A program made the translations under genes and the position numbers. A stretch of DNA of 64,000 nucleotides from the NCBI RefSeq assembly GCF_005484985.1, contig NZ_CP027942.1:930001-994000 (forward strand), given 5' to 3'. Below the pieces are notes generated by a model that was not told the origin of the DNA, ran no database searches, and saw only the letters and a list, made by a program, of their open reading frames with translations. Shown in pieces: positions 8,482 through 16,223 of this stretch; within the stretch, counting starts at the first letter, position 1, and each line of letters starts with the position of its first letter. This stretch comes from Agrococcus sp. SGAir0287. Lineage in GTDB: Bacteria; Actinomycetota; Actinomycetes; Actinomycetales; Microbacteriaceae.

Positions 8482-9156
8482 TCAGGGGTGCTCGACGGCG
8501 CGGGCGTCCTCGCCCGCGCGATCGAGGTAGGCGTGGAGGGATGCGAGGCGGTGGTCGCGCACGGCGAGCTCCACCTCGCGAGCGGGCGCGCCGGTCTCGA
8601 GCAGGAGGAGGATGCGCTCGTGCTCCTCGACCGACTCGCGGGCGCGACCGGGCACGAAGCCGAAGGTCGACTGGCGCAGCCTCGCGAGGCGCCGCCATCC
8701 GTCGTCGACGAGGCCCTTGAGCTGCTCGTTGGGGCACGGGTCGGTGAGGGTGCGGTGGAAGGCCTCGTTGAGCCGCGTGAGCCGCACGGGATCGAACGCG
8801 TCGAGGCTCTCGCGCATCTGCGCGTTGAGGCGTCGCGCCTCGGCGACGTCGTCGCTCGTGAGCGCCGGCACGGCGAGGCCGATCGCCGCGCCCTCGACCA
8901 TCGCGAGCGTCTCGGTGGTGTCGTGCAGGTCGCCCGGGTCGATCTCGGTGACGCGCGCGCCGACGTTGCGCTCGAACGTCACGACGCCCTCGGCCTCGAG
9001 CCGGCGCAGCGCCTCCCGCACGGGCACGACGCTCACGCCGAGCTCGCGCGCGATCGCGTCGAGCACGAGCCGGTAGCCCGGGCCGTAGACGCCGCGCTCG
9101 ATGCGCTCGTGCAGGTGCTCGTAGGCGAGCTGCGACTTGCTCGACGTGCGCGTCAT
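8482..9156 (-). CDS. GntR-family regulator with FCD domain (probable hpa repressor)
   Basis: A 224-residue GntR/FadR-type regulator. The winged helix at about residues 8-75 shows LVLDAIARELGVSVVPVREALRRLEAEGVV. The all-helical FCD effector domain follows, with the usual metal/ligand residues in LNEAFHRTL, EEHERIL and VRDHRLAS. It lies inside the catabolic operon, overlapping the upstream FAH-RraA gene by ATGA. Sites fitting the FadR-type consensus TNGTNNACNA lie in the divergent promoter region around 10642-10740, so autoregulated repression relieved by a pathway intermediate is likely. Enterobacterial hpa clusters use the MarR-type HpaR instead. Confidence 0.9.
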   Translation of the reverse strand: MTRTSSKSQLAYEHLHERIERGVYGPGYRLVLDAIARELGVSVVPVREALRRLEAEGVVTFERNVGARVTEIDPGDLHDTTETLAMVEGAAIGLAVPALTSDDVAEARRLNAQMRESLDAFDPVRLTRLNEAFHRTLTDPCPNEQLKGLVDDGWRRLARLRQSTFGFVPGRARESVEEHERILLLLETGAPAREVELAVRDHRLASLHAYLDRAGEDARAVEHP

Positions 9157-10634
9157 GCCTGCGCCCCCCGCTCCGCGTCGAAGCGCGCGCGCCACCTGGC
9201 ATCCATGGGGAAGAGCCCGTCGACCGGGTGCCCCTCCTCGACCATGCGGGCGATGAAGGCCTCCTCGGCCTCCTGCACCTCGGCCTCGTCGACGAGCTCG
9301 CGCACGATGCCGGGCGGGATGACGACGATGCCGTCGTCGTCGGCGACGATGACGTCGCCGGGCTGCACGGTCGTGCCGCCGCAGGCGATCGTCTCGTCGA
9401 CGCCCCACGGCACGTGCCAGCGGCCGAGCACGCTCGGATGCGCGCCCGAGTGGTAGGTGGGGATGCCGATCTCGGTCACGGCGGCGAGGTCGCGCACGCC
9501 GCCGTCGGTGACGATGCCGGCGGCGCCGAGGGTGCGGGCGCGCAGCGCGATGATGTCGCCGAGCGTGCCCGAGCGGGTCTCGCCGCGCGCGTCCATCACG
9601 AGCACCTCGCCCGGCCGCAGCGAGTCGACGGCGCGCTTCTGCGCGTTGTAGCCGCCACCGTGGGTGCGGAAGAGGTCCTCGCGGTTGGGGACGTACCGCA
9701 GCGTGCGTGCGAGGCCCGTCATGCGCGTGCCTGGCTGCGAGGGTCGCAGGCCGTCGATCGTCGCGTTCACGATGCCGCGCTTCCGCAACAGCGACGACAG
9801 CGTCGCCGTCGCGACGCGCTCGATGCGTGCGATCAGCGCGTCGTCGAGCACGGGCTCGGCGGGCGCCTGGACGTCGGCGACGGGGCGGCCCGAGGCGTCC
9901 GCCCACTGCTCGGGCGTCGGCTTGGGCTGCGCCGAGTACGGCGGCAGGGGAGCGGTGCCCTGCACGGCCGTCGTCGTGAGGCGCCCCGTCGAGCGCCCCG
10001 CCGCCGCGACCTCGACCTCGACCCGCTGCCCGGGCGCGAAGGTGGAGGCGCCTGCAGGGGTGCCGGTGAGGATGACGTCGCCCGGCTCGAGCGTCATGAG
10101 CTGCGAGAGGTCGGAGACGATCTGCGGCAGCGAGAACAGCAGCGTCGAGGTGTCGTCGGCCTGCACGAGCTCGCCGTCGAGCCAGACGCGGATCTCGATG
10201 GCGGCCGGATCGAGCTCGGCGGCGGGCAGCAGCGTCGGACCGACGGGCGTGAAGCCGTCGCCGCCCTTCGAGCGCACGTTGGCGCCCTTGTCCGCCCACC
10301 TCAGGTCGAAGACGCCGAGGTCGTTCGCCGCGGTCACGAATGCGACGGCGTCCCACGCGTCCGCCTCGTCGACGCGGCGCACCTCGCGGCCGATCACGAG
10401 GGCGATCTCGCCCTCGAAGCCGAGGATCTCGCAGCCGGCGGGCAGCTCGACCGCGCCACCGGTCGTGAGCGACGTCGCGGGCTTCAGGAAGTAGCCGGGC
10501 GCCTCGGGCGTGCGACCCTTCTGCGCGGCCCGGGCGGCGTAGCCGATGTGCATCGCCACGACCTTGCCCGGCTTCGCGCCCAACAGGTCCCATCCGGCGC
10601 GTGCGGCGTCCGCGCTCGTCGTCGAGTCGGTCAT
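9153..10634 (-). CDS. Fumarylacetoacetate-hydrolase domain fused to RraA-like domain (HpaG-like)
   Basis: A 493-residue two-domain protein. Residues about 1-240 form an FAH-family domain with the acidic metal site in LGFEGEIALVIGREV and the conserved FDLRWADKG and FTPVGPTLL. Residues about 270-490 form an RraA/HMG-aldolase-like domain with the GIVTDGGVRD motif (catalytic Arg-Asp). In Escherichia coli, HpaG is two FAH modules acting as isomerase and decarboxylase. Here the second module is replaced by the RraA-like fold, whose HMG/CHA aldolase relatives also decarboxylate oxaloacetate. I infer a role in the isomerisation/decarboxylation steps between HpaE and HpaH; which domain does which is unknown. 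The ATG at 10634 is 7 nt after TACGAT, a leaderless-type -10; an in-frame ATG at 10643 would add three residues. Confidence 0.85.
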   Translation of the reverse strand: MTDSTTSADAARAGWDLLGAKPGKVVAMHIGYAARAAQKGRTPEAPGYFLKPATSLTTGGAVELPAGCEILGFEGEIALVIGREVRRVDEADAWDAVAFVTAANDLGVFDLRWADKGANVRSKGGDGFTPVGPTLLPAAELDPAAIEIRVWLDGELVQADDTSTLLFSLPQIVSDLSQLMTLEPGDVILTGTPAGASTFAPGQRVEVEVAAAGRSTGRLTTTAVQGTAPLPPYSAQPKPTPEQWADASGRPVADVQAPAEPVLDDALIARIERVATATLSSLLRKRGIVNATIDGLRPSQPGTRMTGLARTLRYVPNREDLFRTHGGGYNAQKRAVDSLRPGEVLVMDARGETRSGTLGDIIALRARTLGAAGIVTDGGVRDLAAVTEIGIPTYHSGAHPSVLGRWHVPWGVDETIACGGTTVQPGDVIVADDDGIVVIPPGIVRELVDEAEVQEAEEAFIARMVEEGHPVDGLFPMDARWRARFDAERGAQA

Positions 10635-10641
10635 GGACGTC

Positions 10642-10669
10642 ATCGTATACGATCTGCCGGGCGGCGCAA
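10642..10669 (-). promoter_or_regulatory. Promoter of the hpa operon (minus strand) with operator
   Basis: On the minus strand TTGCGC (10664-10669) is followed after 16 nt by TACGAT (10642-10647), then 7 nt to the ATG at 10634, which implies a leaderless or near-leaderless transcript. The perfect palindrome ATCGTATACGAT (10642-10653) covers the -10 box. It contains TCGTATACGA, a match to the FadR-type TNGTNNACNA operator, so the GntR regulator encoded in the operon would block this promoter. Confidence 0.6.
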
Positions 10670-10709
10670 GGGGCCGAGGGTGGCGCGTCGCCTCGATGGA
10701 GACGGGCTC

Positions 10710-10740
10710 TTGACGAATCGTGCACACGATCGTATATGCT
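10710..10740 (+). promoter_or_regulatory. Plus-strand promoter with second palindromic operator
   Basis: TTGACG (10710-10715), a 17-nt spacer and TATATG (10733-10738) form a good promoter facing the transporter gene. Between the boxes lies the dyad ATCGTG-CA-CACGAT (10717-10730). ATCGTATATGCT (10729-10740) overlaps it and resembles the operator at 10642-10653 at 9 of 12 positions. The two sites are about 75 bp apart, so one regulator could control both directions. Confidence 0.5.
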
Positions 10741-10836
10741 CGCCGCCATCGGGCTCCGGCCCGGTCGAGGACGAGGGCGTCGCGAGCGATCGCGTCGTCG
10801 CTCGGCATTTCCTGACCGATCGTTCGGGAAGTGGGC

Positions 10837-10842
10837 TAGGCT
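10837..10842 (+). promoter_or_regulatory. Proximal -10 box for the transporter gene
   Basis: TAGGCT, a common -10 form in this window, is 44 nt before the GTG at 10886. CTGACC at 10812-10817 is a weak -35 at 19 nt. The dyad CCGATCGTTCGG lies at about 10817-10828 between them. GAAGGAG before the GTG is a clear ribosome-binding site, so this transcript would have a short leader. Confidence 0.35.
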
Positions 10843-10885
10843 CCCGCTTGGTCGATGACGATCCCTCACGGACGAAGGAGTCCCC

Positions 10886-12322
10886 GTGTCCAGCACATCC
10901 ACGCACCGCGTCTCGGCGCGCGAGCGCAACAAGGTCCTCGGCGCAGTCGTCGTCGGTACCACGATCGAGTGGTACGACTTCTTCATCTACGCCTTCATGG
11001 CGAACCTCGTGTTCGCCCAGCTGTTCTTCCAGCCGGCCGGACCCGACGTGGCGGCGATCCTGTCGCTCGTCACCATCGGCATCTCGTTCCTGTTCCGGCC
11101 CCTCGGCGCGTTCCTCGCCGGGCACTTCGGCGACCGGATCGGCCGCCGTCCGATGCTCGTCATCACGCTGCTGCTCATGGGCCTCGCGACGACGCTCGTC
11201 GGCGCGCTGCCGACGTTCGAGCAGGCGGGCATCATCGCGCCGATCCTGCTCATGCTGCTGCGCATCCTGCAGGGCCTCTCGGCGGGCGGCGAGTGGGGCG
11301 GCGCCGTGCTCATGGCCATCGAGCACGCACCGGCGAACCGCCGTGGCCTCTACGGCTCGTTCGTGCAGATGGGCGTGCCCCTCGGGCTCATGCTCGCCAC
11401 CGGCATCCTCGCGGCGATCCGCGCCCTCTTCCCGGGCGACGCCTTCCTCGAGGTCGGCTGGCGCATCCCGTTCTTCGTCTCGATCATCCTCGTCGTCATC
11501 GGCTTCGTCGTGCGCCGCTCGGTCGACGAGTCGCCCGTGTTCCAGGAGATCAAGGAGACGGCGCAGGAGCAGTCGGCGCCCATCGTGCAGGTCTTCAAGC
11601 GCTACGGCCTCGTCGTGCTGACGTGCGCCATGATCTTCTGCGCCAACAACGCCGCCGGCTACATGACGACCGGCGGCTACGTGCAGGGCCTGGCCTCGCG
11701 ACCCGTCGACGGCACGCCTCCCGGCCTCGGATTCGACCCCGTCGGCGTGCAGCTCGCGGCGTTCGCAGGCTCGGTGTCGTGGCTCGTCTTCACCTTCCTC
11801 GCCGGCTACCTCTCCGACCGCATCGGTCGCAAGCGCGTCTACCTCATCGGCTGGGTCGTGCTCGCGATCGGCATCGTGCCGCTGTTCGAGCTCGTCTACA
11901 CCGGCGTCATGGGCGTCGCGTTCGCGACGATCCTGCTCGGCATCGGCCTCGGCCTCACCTACGGCGCGCAGGCGGCCTGGTACGCCGAGTCGTTCCCGGC
12001 ATCGGTGCGCTTCTCGGGCGTCTCGATCGCCTACGCGATCGGCGCCATCATCGGTGGCGCGTTCGCGCCGACCATCGCGCAGGCGCTGCTGCAGTCGACC
12101 GGCACGACGTGGGCGATCGTGGGCTACCTGCTCGTGACCGTCGTCGTCTCGATCGTCGGCACGCTGCTGACGAAGGACCGCACGGGCGTGCCGCTGTCGG
12201 TCGAGTTCGAGCAGTCGGGCAAGTGGGCCGGCTGGCGCCGCGGCGACGCCGTCGAGGAGTCCGACCTGTCGGCCGTCGACCGCGAGGCCATCGCGCAGGC
12301 GGAGGCGCTCGCGAAGCGCTGA
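10886..12322 (+). CDS. MHS-type MFS transporter (probable aromatic acid uptake)
   Basis: A 478-residue, 12-helix major facilitator transporter of the metabolite:H+ symporter group (shikimate/alpha-ketoglutarate permease relatives). It has the MHS N-terminal signature EWYDFFIYAF in helix 1. The cytoplasmic MFS motif GDRIGRRPML lies between helices 2 and 3 and is repeated as SDRIGRKRVYL in the second half. A long soluble C-terminal tail follows helix 12. It is divergent from the homoprotocatechuate catabolic operon and shares its operator region, so it most likely imports homoprotocatechuate or a related aromatic or dicarboxylic acid. The substrate is inferred from context. Confidence 0.88.
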   Translation: MSSTSTHRVSARERNKVLGAVVVGTTIEWYDFFIYAFMANLVFAQLFFQPAGPDVAAILSLVTIGISFLFRPLGAFLAGHFGDRIGRRPMLVITLLLMGLATTLVGALPTFEQAGIIAPILLMLLRILQGLSAGGEWGGAVLMAIEHAPANRRGLYGSFVQMGVPLGLMLATGILAAIRALFPGDAFLEVGWRIPFFVSIILVVIGFVVRRSVDESPVFQEIKETAQEQSAPIVQVFKRYGLVVLTCAMIFCANNAAGYMTTGGYVQGLASRPVDGTPPGLGFDPVGVQLAAFAGSVSWLVFTFLAGYLSDRIGRKRVYLIGWVVLAIGIVPLFELVYTGVMGVAFATILLGIGLGLTYGAQAAWYAESFPASVRFSGVSIAYAIGAIIGGAFAPTIAQALLQSTGTTWAIVGYLLVTVVVSIVGTLLTKDRTGVPLSVEFEQSGKWAGWRRGDAVEESDLSAVDREAIAQAEALAKR

Positions 12323-12340
12323 CGCACCCCGCGACGCACG

Positions 12341-12372
12341 GCGCCCCCGTCGACCTTGGTCGGCGGGGGCGC
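12341..12372. terminator. Hairpin terminator between convergent genes
   Basis: GCGCCCCC (12341-12348) pairs with GGGGGCGC (12365-12372) around a loop containing a further GACC/GGTC pairing. It lies between the transporter and rimK stops and can serve both strands. There is no U-tract, as is usual in high-GC actinobacteria. Confidence 0.65.
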
Positions 12373-12388
12373 TCGCGCGTGCGGCGGG

Positions 12389-13588
12389 TCAGTCCTCCTG
12401 CAGCTCCTGCATGGCGTCCTTCGGCAGGCGCTTCACGCGCTTGCGGCGCTTCGGCCGCTCGGGGATCATCGAGCGCATCTCCTCGAGGCGGCCGAAGCAC
12501 AGCAGGCGGTCCTCCGCCTGCAGCACCTCGCGGCCCTTCGCGTTCGGGATGACGGACGTGCCTCGGTGCACGGTGAGCACCGTGATGTCGCGTTCGAACA
12601 GGCCCGACTCGCGGATCGTGCGCCCGACGATGTCGGCGTCGCCGTGCACGACGAGCTCGGCGACGCCGTAGCCGGTCGAGACCGACAGGCGCTCGCGCAC
12701 GTCGATCTGCGGGAAGGCGACCTGGTCGGCGATGTAGTCGACGATCGCGCCGGCGATGTCGAGGTTCGTCGCACGCTCGATGCCCTCGAGGCCGGGGGAG
12801 GAGTTGACCTCCATGACGAGCGGTCCGTCGGCGCCCTCGAGCATGTCGACGCCCGCGACCTTGAGGCCCATGATCTGCGCGGCCCGCACGGCGACGCGCT
12901 CGTACTCGGCGTCGAGCGTCACGGCCTCCACGGATCCGCCGCGGTGCACGTTCGAGCGGAACTCGTCGCCCTGCGCCACGCGCCGCATCGCCGCGACCAC
13001 CCGGTCGCCGACGACGAGCGCGCGGATGTCGCGGCCGCGCGACTCGGCGACGAAGCGCTGGATGAGCACCTGCTGCCGCGTCGACTGCAGCGTCTCGATG
13101 ATCGCCTCCGCGACCTTCATCGTGGGCGCGAGGATGACGCCGATGCCCTGCGTGCCCTCGAGCAGCTTCAGCACGACGGGCGCGCCGCCGACGCGCTCGA
13201 TCGCGGGGATCACGTCGTTGCGGTCGCGCACGAACGTCGTCGCGGGCATCCCGATGTCGTGGCGCGCGAGGATCTGGGTCGCGCGCAGCTTGTCGCGCGA
13301 GTTCGTGATGCCGTTCGCGGTGTTCGGCGTGTACACGTCCATCTGCTCGAACTGCCGCACGACGGCGGTGCCGAAGTACGTGATCGAGTTGCCGATGCGC
13401 GGCAGGATCGCGTCGTAGTCGCGCAGCTGGCGTCCCCGGAACTGCAGGTCGGGCTCGTCGCCCGAGAGGTCGATCGCGAAGCGCAGCGTGTTGAGCACCT
13501 TGACGTCGTGCCCGCGATCGGCTGCGGCGGCGCGCAGTCGACGCGTCGAGTAGGCGCGCGGGGCGCGGGAGAGGATCGCGAGCCTCAT
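12389..13588 (-). CDS. rimK: RimK-family ATP-grasp ligase with C-terminal TrkA-C-like domain
   Basis: A 399-residue ATP-grasp enzyme. Residues about 1-300 match RimK, which adds glutamate to the C-terminus of ribosomal protein S6 in Escherichia coli: start MRLAILSR, PRIGNSITYFG, the ATP-grasp loop LLEGTQGIGV and the metal-binding EVNSSPGLEGIE. After residue about 310 there is a fused RCK/TrkA-C-like domain (ELVVHGDADIVGRTI, then TVHRGTSVIPN), which usually binds a ligand such as a nucleotide. A Lys/Arg-rich tail of about 30 residues ends the protein. It is divergent, 36 nt apart, from a RimB-like protease gene. Target and amino acid added are not shown by the sequence. Confidence 0.9.
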   Translation of the reverse strand: MRLAILSRAPRAYSTRRLRAAAADRGHDVKVLNTLRFAIDLSGDEPDLQFRGRQLRDYDAILPRIGNSITYFGTAVVRQFEQMDVYTPNTANGITNSRDKLRATQILARHDIGMPATTFVRDRNDVIPAIERVGGAPVVLKLLEGTQGIGVILAPTMKVAEAIIETLQSTRQQVLIQRFVAESRGRDIRALVVGDRVVAAMRRVAQGDEFRSNVHRGGSVEAVTLDAEYERVAVRAAQIMGLKVAGVDMLEGADGPLVMEVNSSPGLEGIERATNLDIAGAIVDYIADQVAFPQIDVRERLSVSTGYGVAELVVHGDADIVGRTIRESGLFERDITVLTVHRGTSVIPNAKGREVLQAEDRLLCFGRLEEMRSMIPERPKRRKRVKRLPKDAMQELQED

Positions 13589-13624
13589 GGGATGTGCACC
13601 TGGCTTCCCTGGTTGGATGGACGC

Positions 13625-14113
13625 ATGACCGCCGACCATCCTGCCAGCCCCGTCGCGGCCGGCTGGCGCGAGTGGGTGGGCCTGCCGGCGTTCGGCATCG
13701 AGCACGTCAAGGCGAAGCTCGACACGGGCGCGCGCTCGTCGGCGCTGCACGCCTTCGACCTGGACGAGCACGTCGTCGACGGCGTCGAGCGGGTGCGCTT
13801 CGCGATCCATCCGTGGCAGCGGTCGACGGCCGACTCGGTGCACGTCGACGTGCCCGTGCACGATCGTCGCGTCGTGCGCTCGTCGAACGGCACCGAGCAG
13901 GAGCGCATCGTGATCCTCGCCGAGCTGCACCTGCTCGACCGCACGATCGCGACGGAGATGACGCTCACGCGCCGCGACGAGATGGGCTTCCGCATGCTCG
14001 TGGGCCGCGAGGCGCTGCGCCAGGGGTTCCTCGTCGACGCGTCGCGCTCGTACCTCGGCGGCCGTCCGTCGCGCGACGTGCGTGCGCGCAACCGGGGCCG
14101 CGGCGATGCGTGA
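13625..14113 (+). CDS. rimB: RimB-like retropepsin-type aspartic protease
   Basis: A 162-residue protein of the family once called 'ATP-dependent zinc protease' (PF05618). The active-site motif LDTGARSSAL is a retropepsin-type D-T-G-A. The other family marks are the opening WREWVGLPAFGIEHVKAK and the end MLVGREALRQGFLVD. Studies on Pseudomonas RimK describe RimB and RimA as its partners; a RimB protease that trims the glutamate tail added by RimK is the proposed role. The gene is divergent from rimK and its stop overlaps the next gene by 8 nt, so the three form one locus. Confidence 0.85.
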   Translation: MTADHPASPVAAGWREWVGLPAFGIEHVKAKLDTGARSSALHAFDLDEHVVDGVERVRFAIHPWQRSTADSVHVDVPVHDRRVVRSSNGTEQERIVILAELHLLDRTIATEMTLTRRDEMGFRMLVGREALRQGFLVDASRSYLGGRPSRDVRARNRGRGDA

Positions 14114-15056
14114 GTCGTTCGCGATCGGCACCGTGCGCGTCCGGGCCGGTCAGCGGCAGGAGGTCGAGCTGCCGATCACGCGGCTCGTGACCGGCGGCGA
14201 CGCGGGGCTGCCCGTGCTCGTCGTGCACGGCCGCGAGCCCGGCCCGACGGTGTGGGTCGACGCGGCGATCCACGGCGACGAGGTGCTCGGCGTCGAGGTC
14301 GTGCGCCAGGTGCTCTCCGCCGTGTCGCCGAGGACGCTGCGGGGCACGCTGCTCGCGGTCCCCGTCGTCAACGTGCTCGGCTTCATGGCCGGCGAGCGGT
14401 ACCTGCCCGACGGCCGCGACCTCAACCGCTCGTTCCCCGGCTCGGCGCGCGGCTCGCTCGCGAGTCGCATCGCCCACCTGCTCATGACCGAGGTCGTCGC
14501 GAAGTGCGACGTCGGCATCGACCTGCACACGGCATCGGCGCGGCGCGCGAACCTCCCGCAGATCCGCGCCGACCTCGAGGATGCCGAGACGCGCCGGCTC
14601 GCGGAGGCGTTCGGCGCGCCCGTCATGCTCCACGCGCGGCTGCGCGACGGCTCGCTGCGGCAGGCGGCGCGCGAGGCGGGCGCGAAGGTGCTGCTCTTCG
14701 AGGCGGGCGAGGCCATGCGCTTCGACGCCGAGCCCATCGCGGCCGGCGTCGCCGGCGTGCTGCGCGTGCTCGCCGCCCTCGACATGCTCGACGCGGAGTC
14801 GACCGACGACGAGCCACCGATCGCCTGCTGGTCGAGCGCCTGGGTGCGCGCCCGCGGCTCCGGCATCCTGCAGATGGAGGTCGACCTGGGCGCGCAGGTC
14901 GAGGACGGCCAGCGCCTCGGCCGGATCGCGGATGCGTTCGGCAGCAACGGACGCATCGTGCGCGCCGATCGCGACGGCATCGTCGTCGGGCTGACGCGCG
15001 CGCCGATCGTCCATGCCGGCGACGCGCTCGTGCACGTCGCGACGCCGGGGGAGTGA
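14106..15056 (+). CDS. Succinylglutamate desuccinylase/aspartoacylase-family zinc deacylase
   Basis: A 316-residue M14-like zinc enzyme of the AstE/AspA family. Zinc ligands are His and Glu in AAIHGDEVLG and the His in GIDLHTAS, with the substrate-binding Arg/Asn in RDLNRSFPG. The C-terminal about 90 residues form the small barrel-sandwich-like domain usual for this subgroup (SGILQMEVDLGAQVEDGQRLG). The start was taken at the ATG at 14106, overlapping the rimB stop. Association of this family with rimK and rimB is recurrent in bacteria, so it likely removes or edits an acyl/amino-acid group in that system; the substrate is unknown. Confidence 0.85.
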   Translation: MRESFAIGTVRVRAGQRQEVELPITRLVTGGDAGLPVLVVHGREPGPTVWVDAAIHGDEVLGVEVVRQVLSAVSPRTLRGTLLAVPVVNVLGFMAGERYLPDGRDLNRSFPGSARGSLASRIAHLLMTEVVAKCDVGIDLHTASARRANLPQIRADLEDAETRRLAEAFGAPVMLHARLRDGSLRQAAREAGAKVLLFEAGEAMRFDAEPIAAGVAGVLRVLAALDMLDAESTDDEPPIACWSSAWVRARGSGILQMEVDLGAQVEDGQRLGRIADAFGSNGRIVRADRDGIVVGLTRAPIVHAGDALVHVATPGE

Positions 15057-16096
15057 CCGTGGCGCGCGGGCCGCTGCATCACGCGCGCGGCGTCCTCGGC
15101 GAGAGCGTGCGCGTCGCGCCTGCGCCCGGCGCGCACCGTGTCGCGATCCGCGGTGCGACGGTGCTCGCCGTCGCGCTCGGCGTGCTGCTGGCGCTCGATC
15201 GGCTCGACCTCGGCATCGCGGCGGCGTTCGGCGCCTTCGCGTCGATCTACGGCGGCCGGCGGCCGACGCCGACGCGGTGGCGCATGCAGGCGTGGATGGG
15301 CGCGCTGCTCACGACGACGGCCGCGCTCGGCGCCCTCGTCGGCCAGATGCCGTGGCGCACCTGGCTCGCGATCGCGCTCGTCGGCGTCGTCGCCGGGCTC
15401 GCGACATGGGCGTCGGATGCGCAGGGCTGGCGGCCGCCCGGGCCGTTCTTCCTCGTCTTCGCTGCCGGTGCGTGCTCGGCCGTGCCGTTCGCACTCGCCG
15501 ACGTGCCGCTCGTGCCCGTCGTCGCGGCGTCGACGGCTGCGCTCGCGGTCGCGCTCGGCGCCCTCGAGCAGGTCGTGCTGCCCACCAGGGCGCCGGCTCC
15601 GCCCGCGCCACCGCGCGATCCGATGCTGCGCTGGCAGGTCGCCCGGGCCGTCGTCGCAGTCGTGGTGGCGGGGCTGCTCGCGACGCTCGCCGTCGGCAGG
15701 CTGCCGGGCGCCGACCATCCGTACTGGGCGATGCTCGCCGCCTCCGTCGCCTTCGCGGTGCCGCATGCGCACGGCCAGCTCGCGCGCGGCATCCAGCGCG
15801 TCGTCGGCACCGCGCTCGGCCTCGGCGTCGCCTGGCTGCTGCTGTCGGCGAGCCTGTCGCCCGTCGCGACGATCGCGGTCGTCGTCGTGCTGCAGCTCGT
15901 CATCGAGCTCGTGATCGGCTGGAACTACGCGGTCGGGCTCGTCGCGATCACGCCACTCGCGCTGCTGCTCGTGCATCTCGCCGCGCCGGTGCCCATCGAC
16001 GGACTGCTGCTGTCGCGGCTCGTCGAGACGGTGCTCGGCGTGGCCGTCGCAGCGGTCGCGATCGTGACGATCCGCCCCTGGCGCCGCCCGTCCTGA
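15053..16096 (+). CDS. FUSC-like / aromatic acid exporter-type membrane protein
   Basis: A roughly 347-residue polytopic membrane protein with two blocks of about five to six hydrophobic helices (residues about 30-170 and 200-345) and a short cytosolic linker between them. This is the layout of FUSC/ArAE exporters. The second half carries the DHPYWAMLAASVAF and GIQRVVGTALG pattern typical of FUSC-like domains, and YGGRRPTPTR follows the second helix of the first block. It may begin at GTG 15053, overlapping the previous stop as GTGA, or at GTG 15059. Whether it works with the rimK locus or only shares its transcript is unclear. Confidence 0.75.
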   Translation: MTVARGPLHHARGVLGESVRVAPAPGAHRVAIRGATVLAVALGVLLALDRLDLGIAAAFGAFASIYGGRRPTPTRWRMQAWMGALLTTTAALGALVGQMPWRTWLAIALVGVVAGLATWASDAQGWRPPGPFFLVFAAGACSAVPFALADVPLVPVVAASTAALAVALGALEQVVLPTRAPAPPAPPRDPMLRWQVARAVVAVVVAGLLATLAVGRLPGADHPYWAMLAASVAFAVPHAHGQLARGIQRVVGTALGLGVAWLLLSASLSPVATIAVVVVLQLVIELVIGWNYAVGLVAITPLALLLVHLAAPVPIDGLLLSRLVETVLGVAVAAVAIVTIRPWRRPS

Positions 16097-16119
16097 CCCG
16101 AGGGGTCATTCCCGACGCT

Positions 16120-16176
16120 CGAGTGGGCGCGAGTGGCTCGCGACACGCCGATGCGCGAGCCACTGGCGCCCACTCG
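16120..16176. repeat. Long imperfect inverted repeat between convergent genes (copy 1)
   Basis: Arms at 16120-16142 and 16154-16176 (23 nt each) are complementary at 22 of 23 positions around an 11-nt loop. The left arm carries GAGTGGGC then GAGTGGCTCGC. The element sits between the stops of the FUSC and gatD genes. A relative with the same plan is at 21487-21543. It may act as a bidirectional terminator and belong to a dispersed palindromic family. Confidence 0.8.
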
Positions 16177-16223
16177 GCGACGGTCGCGAGGATCACGGCG
16201 GACCGGGTCGGCCGGGCTGAGCG

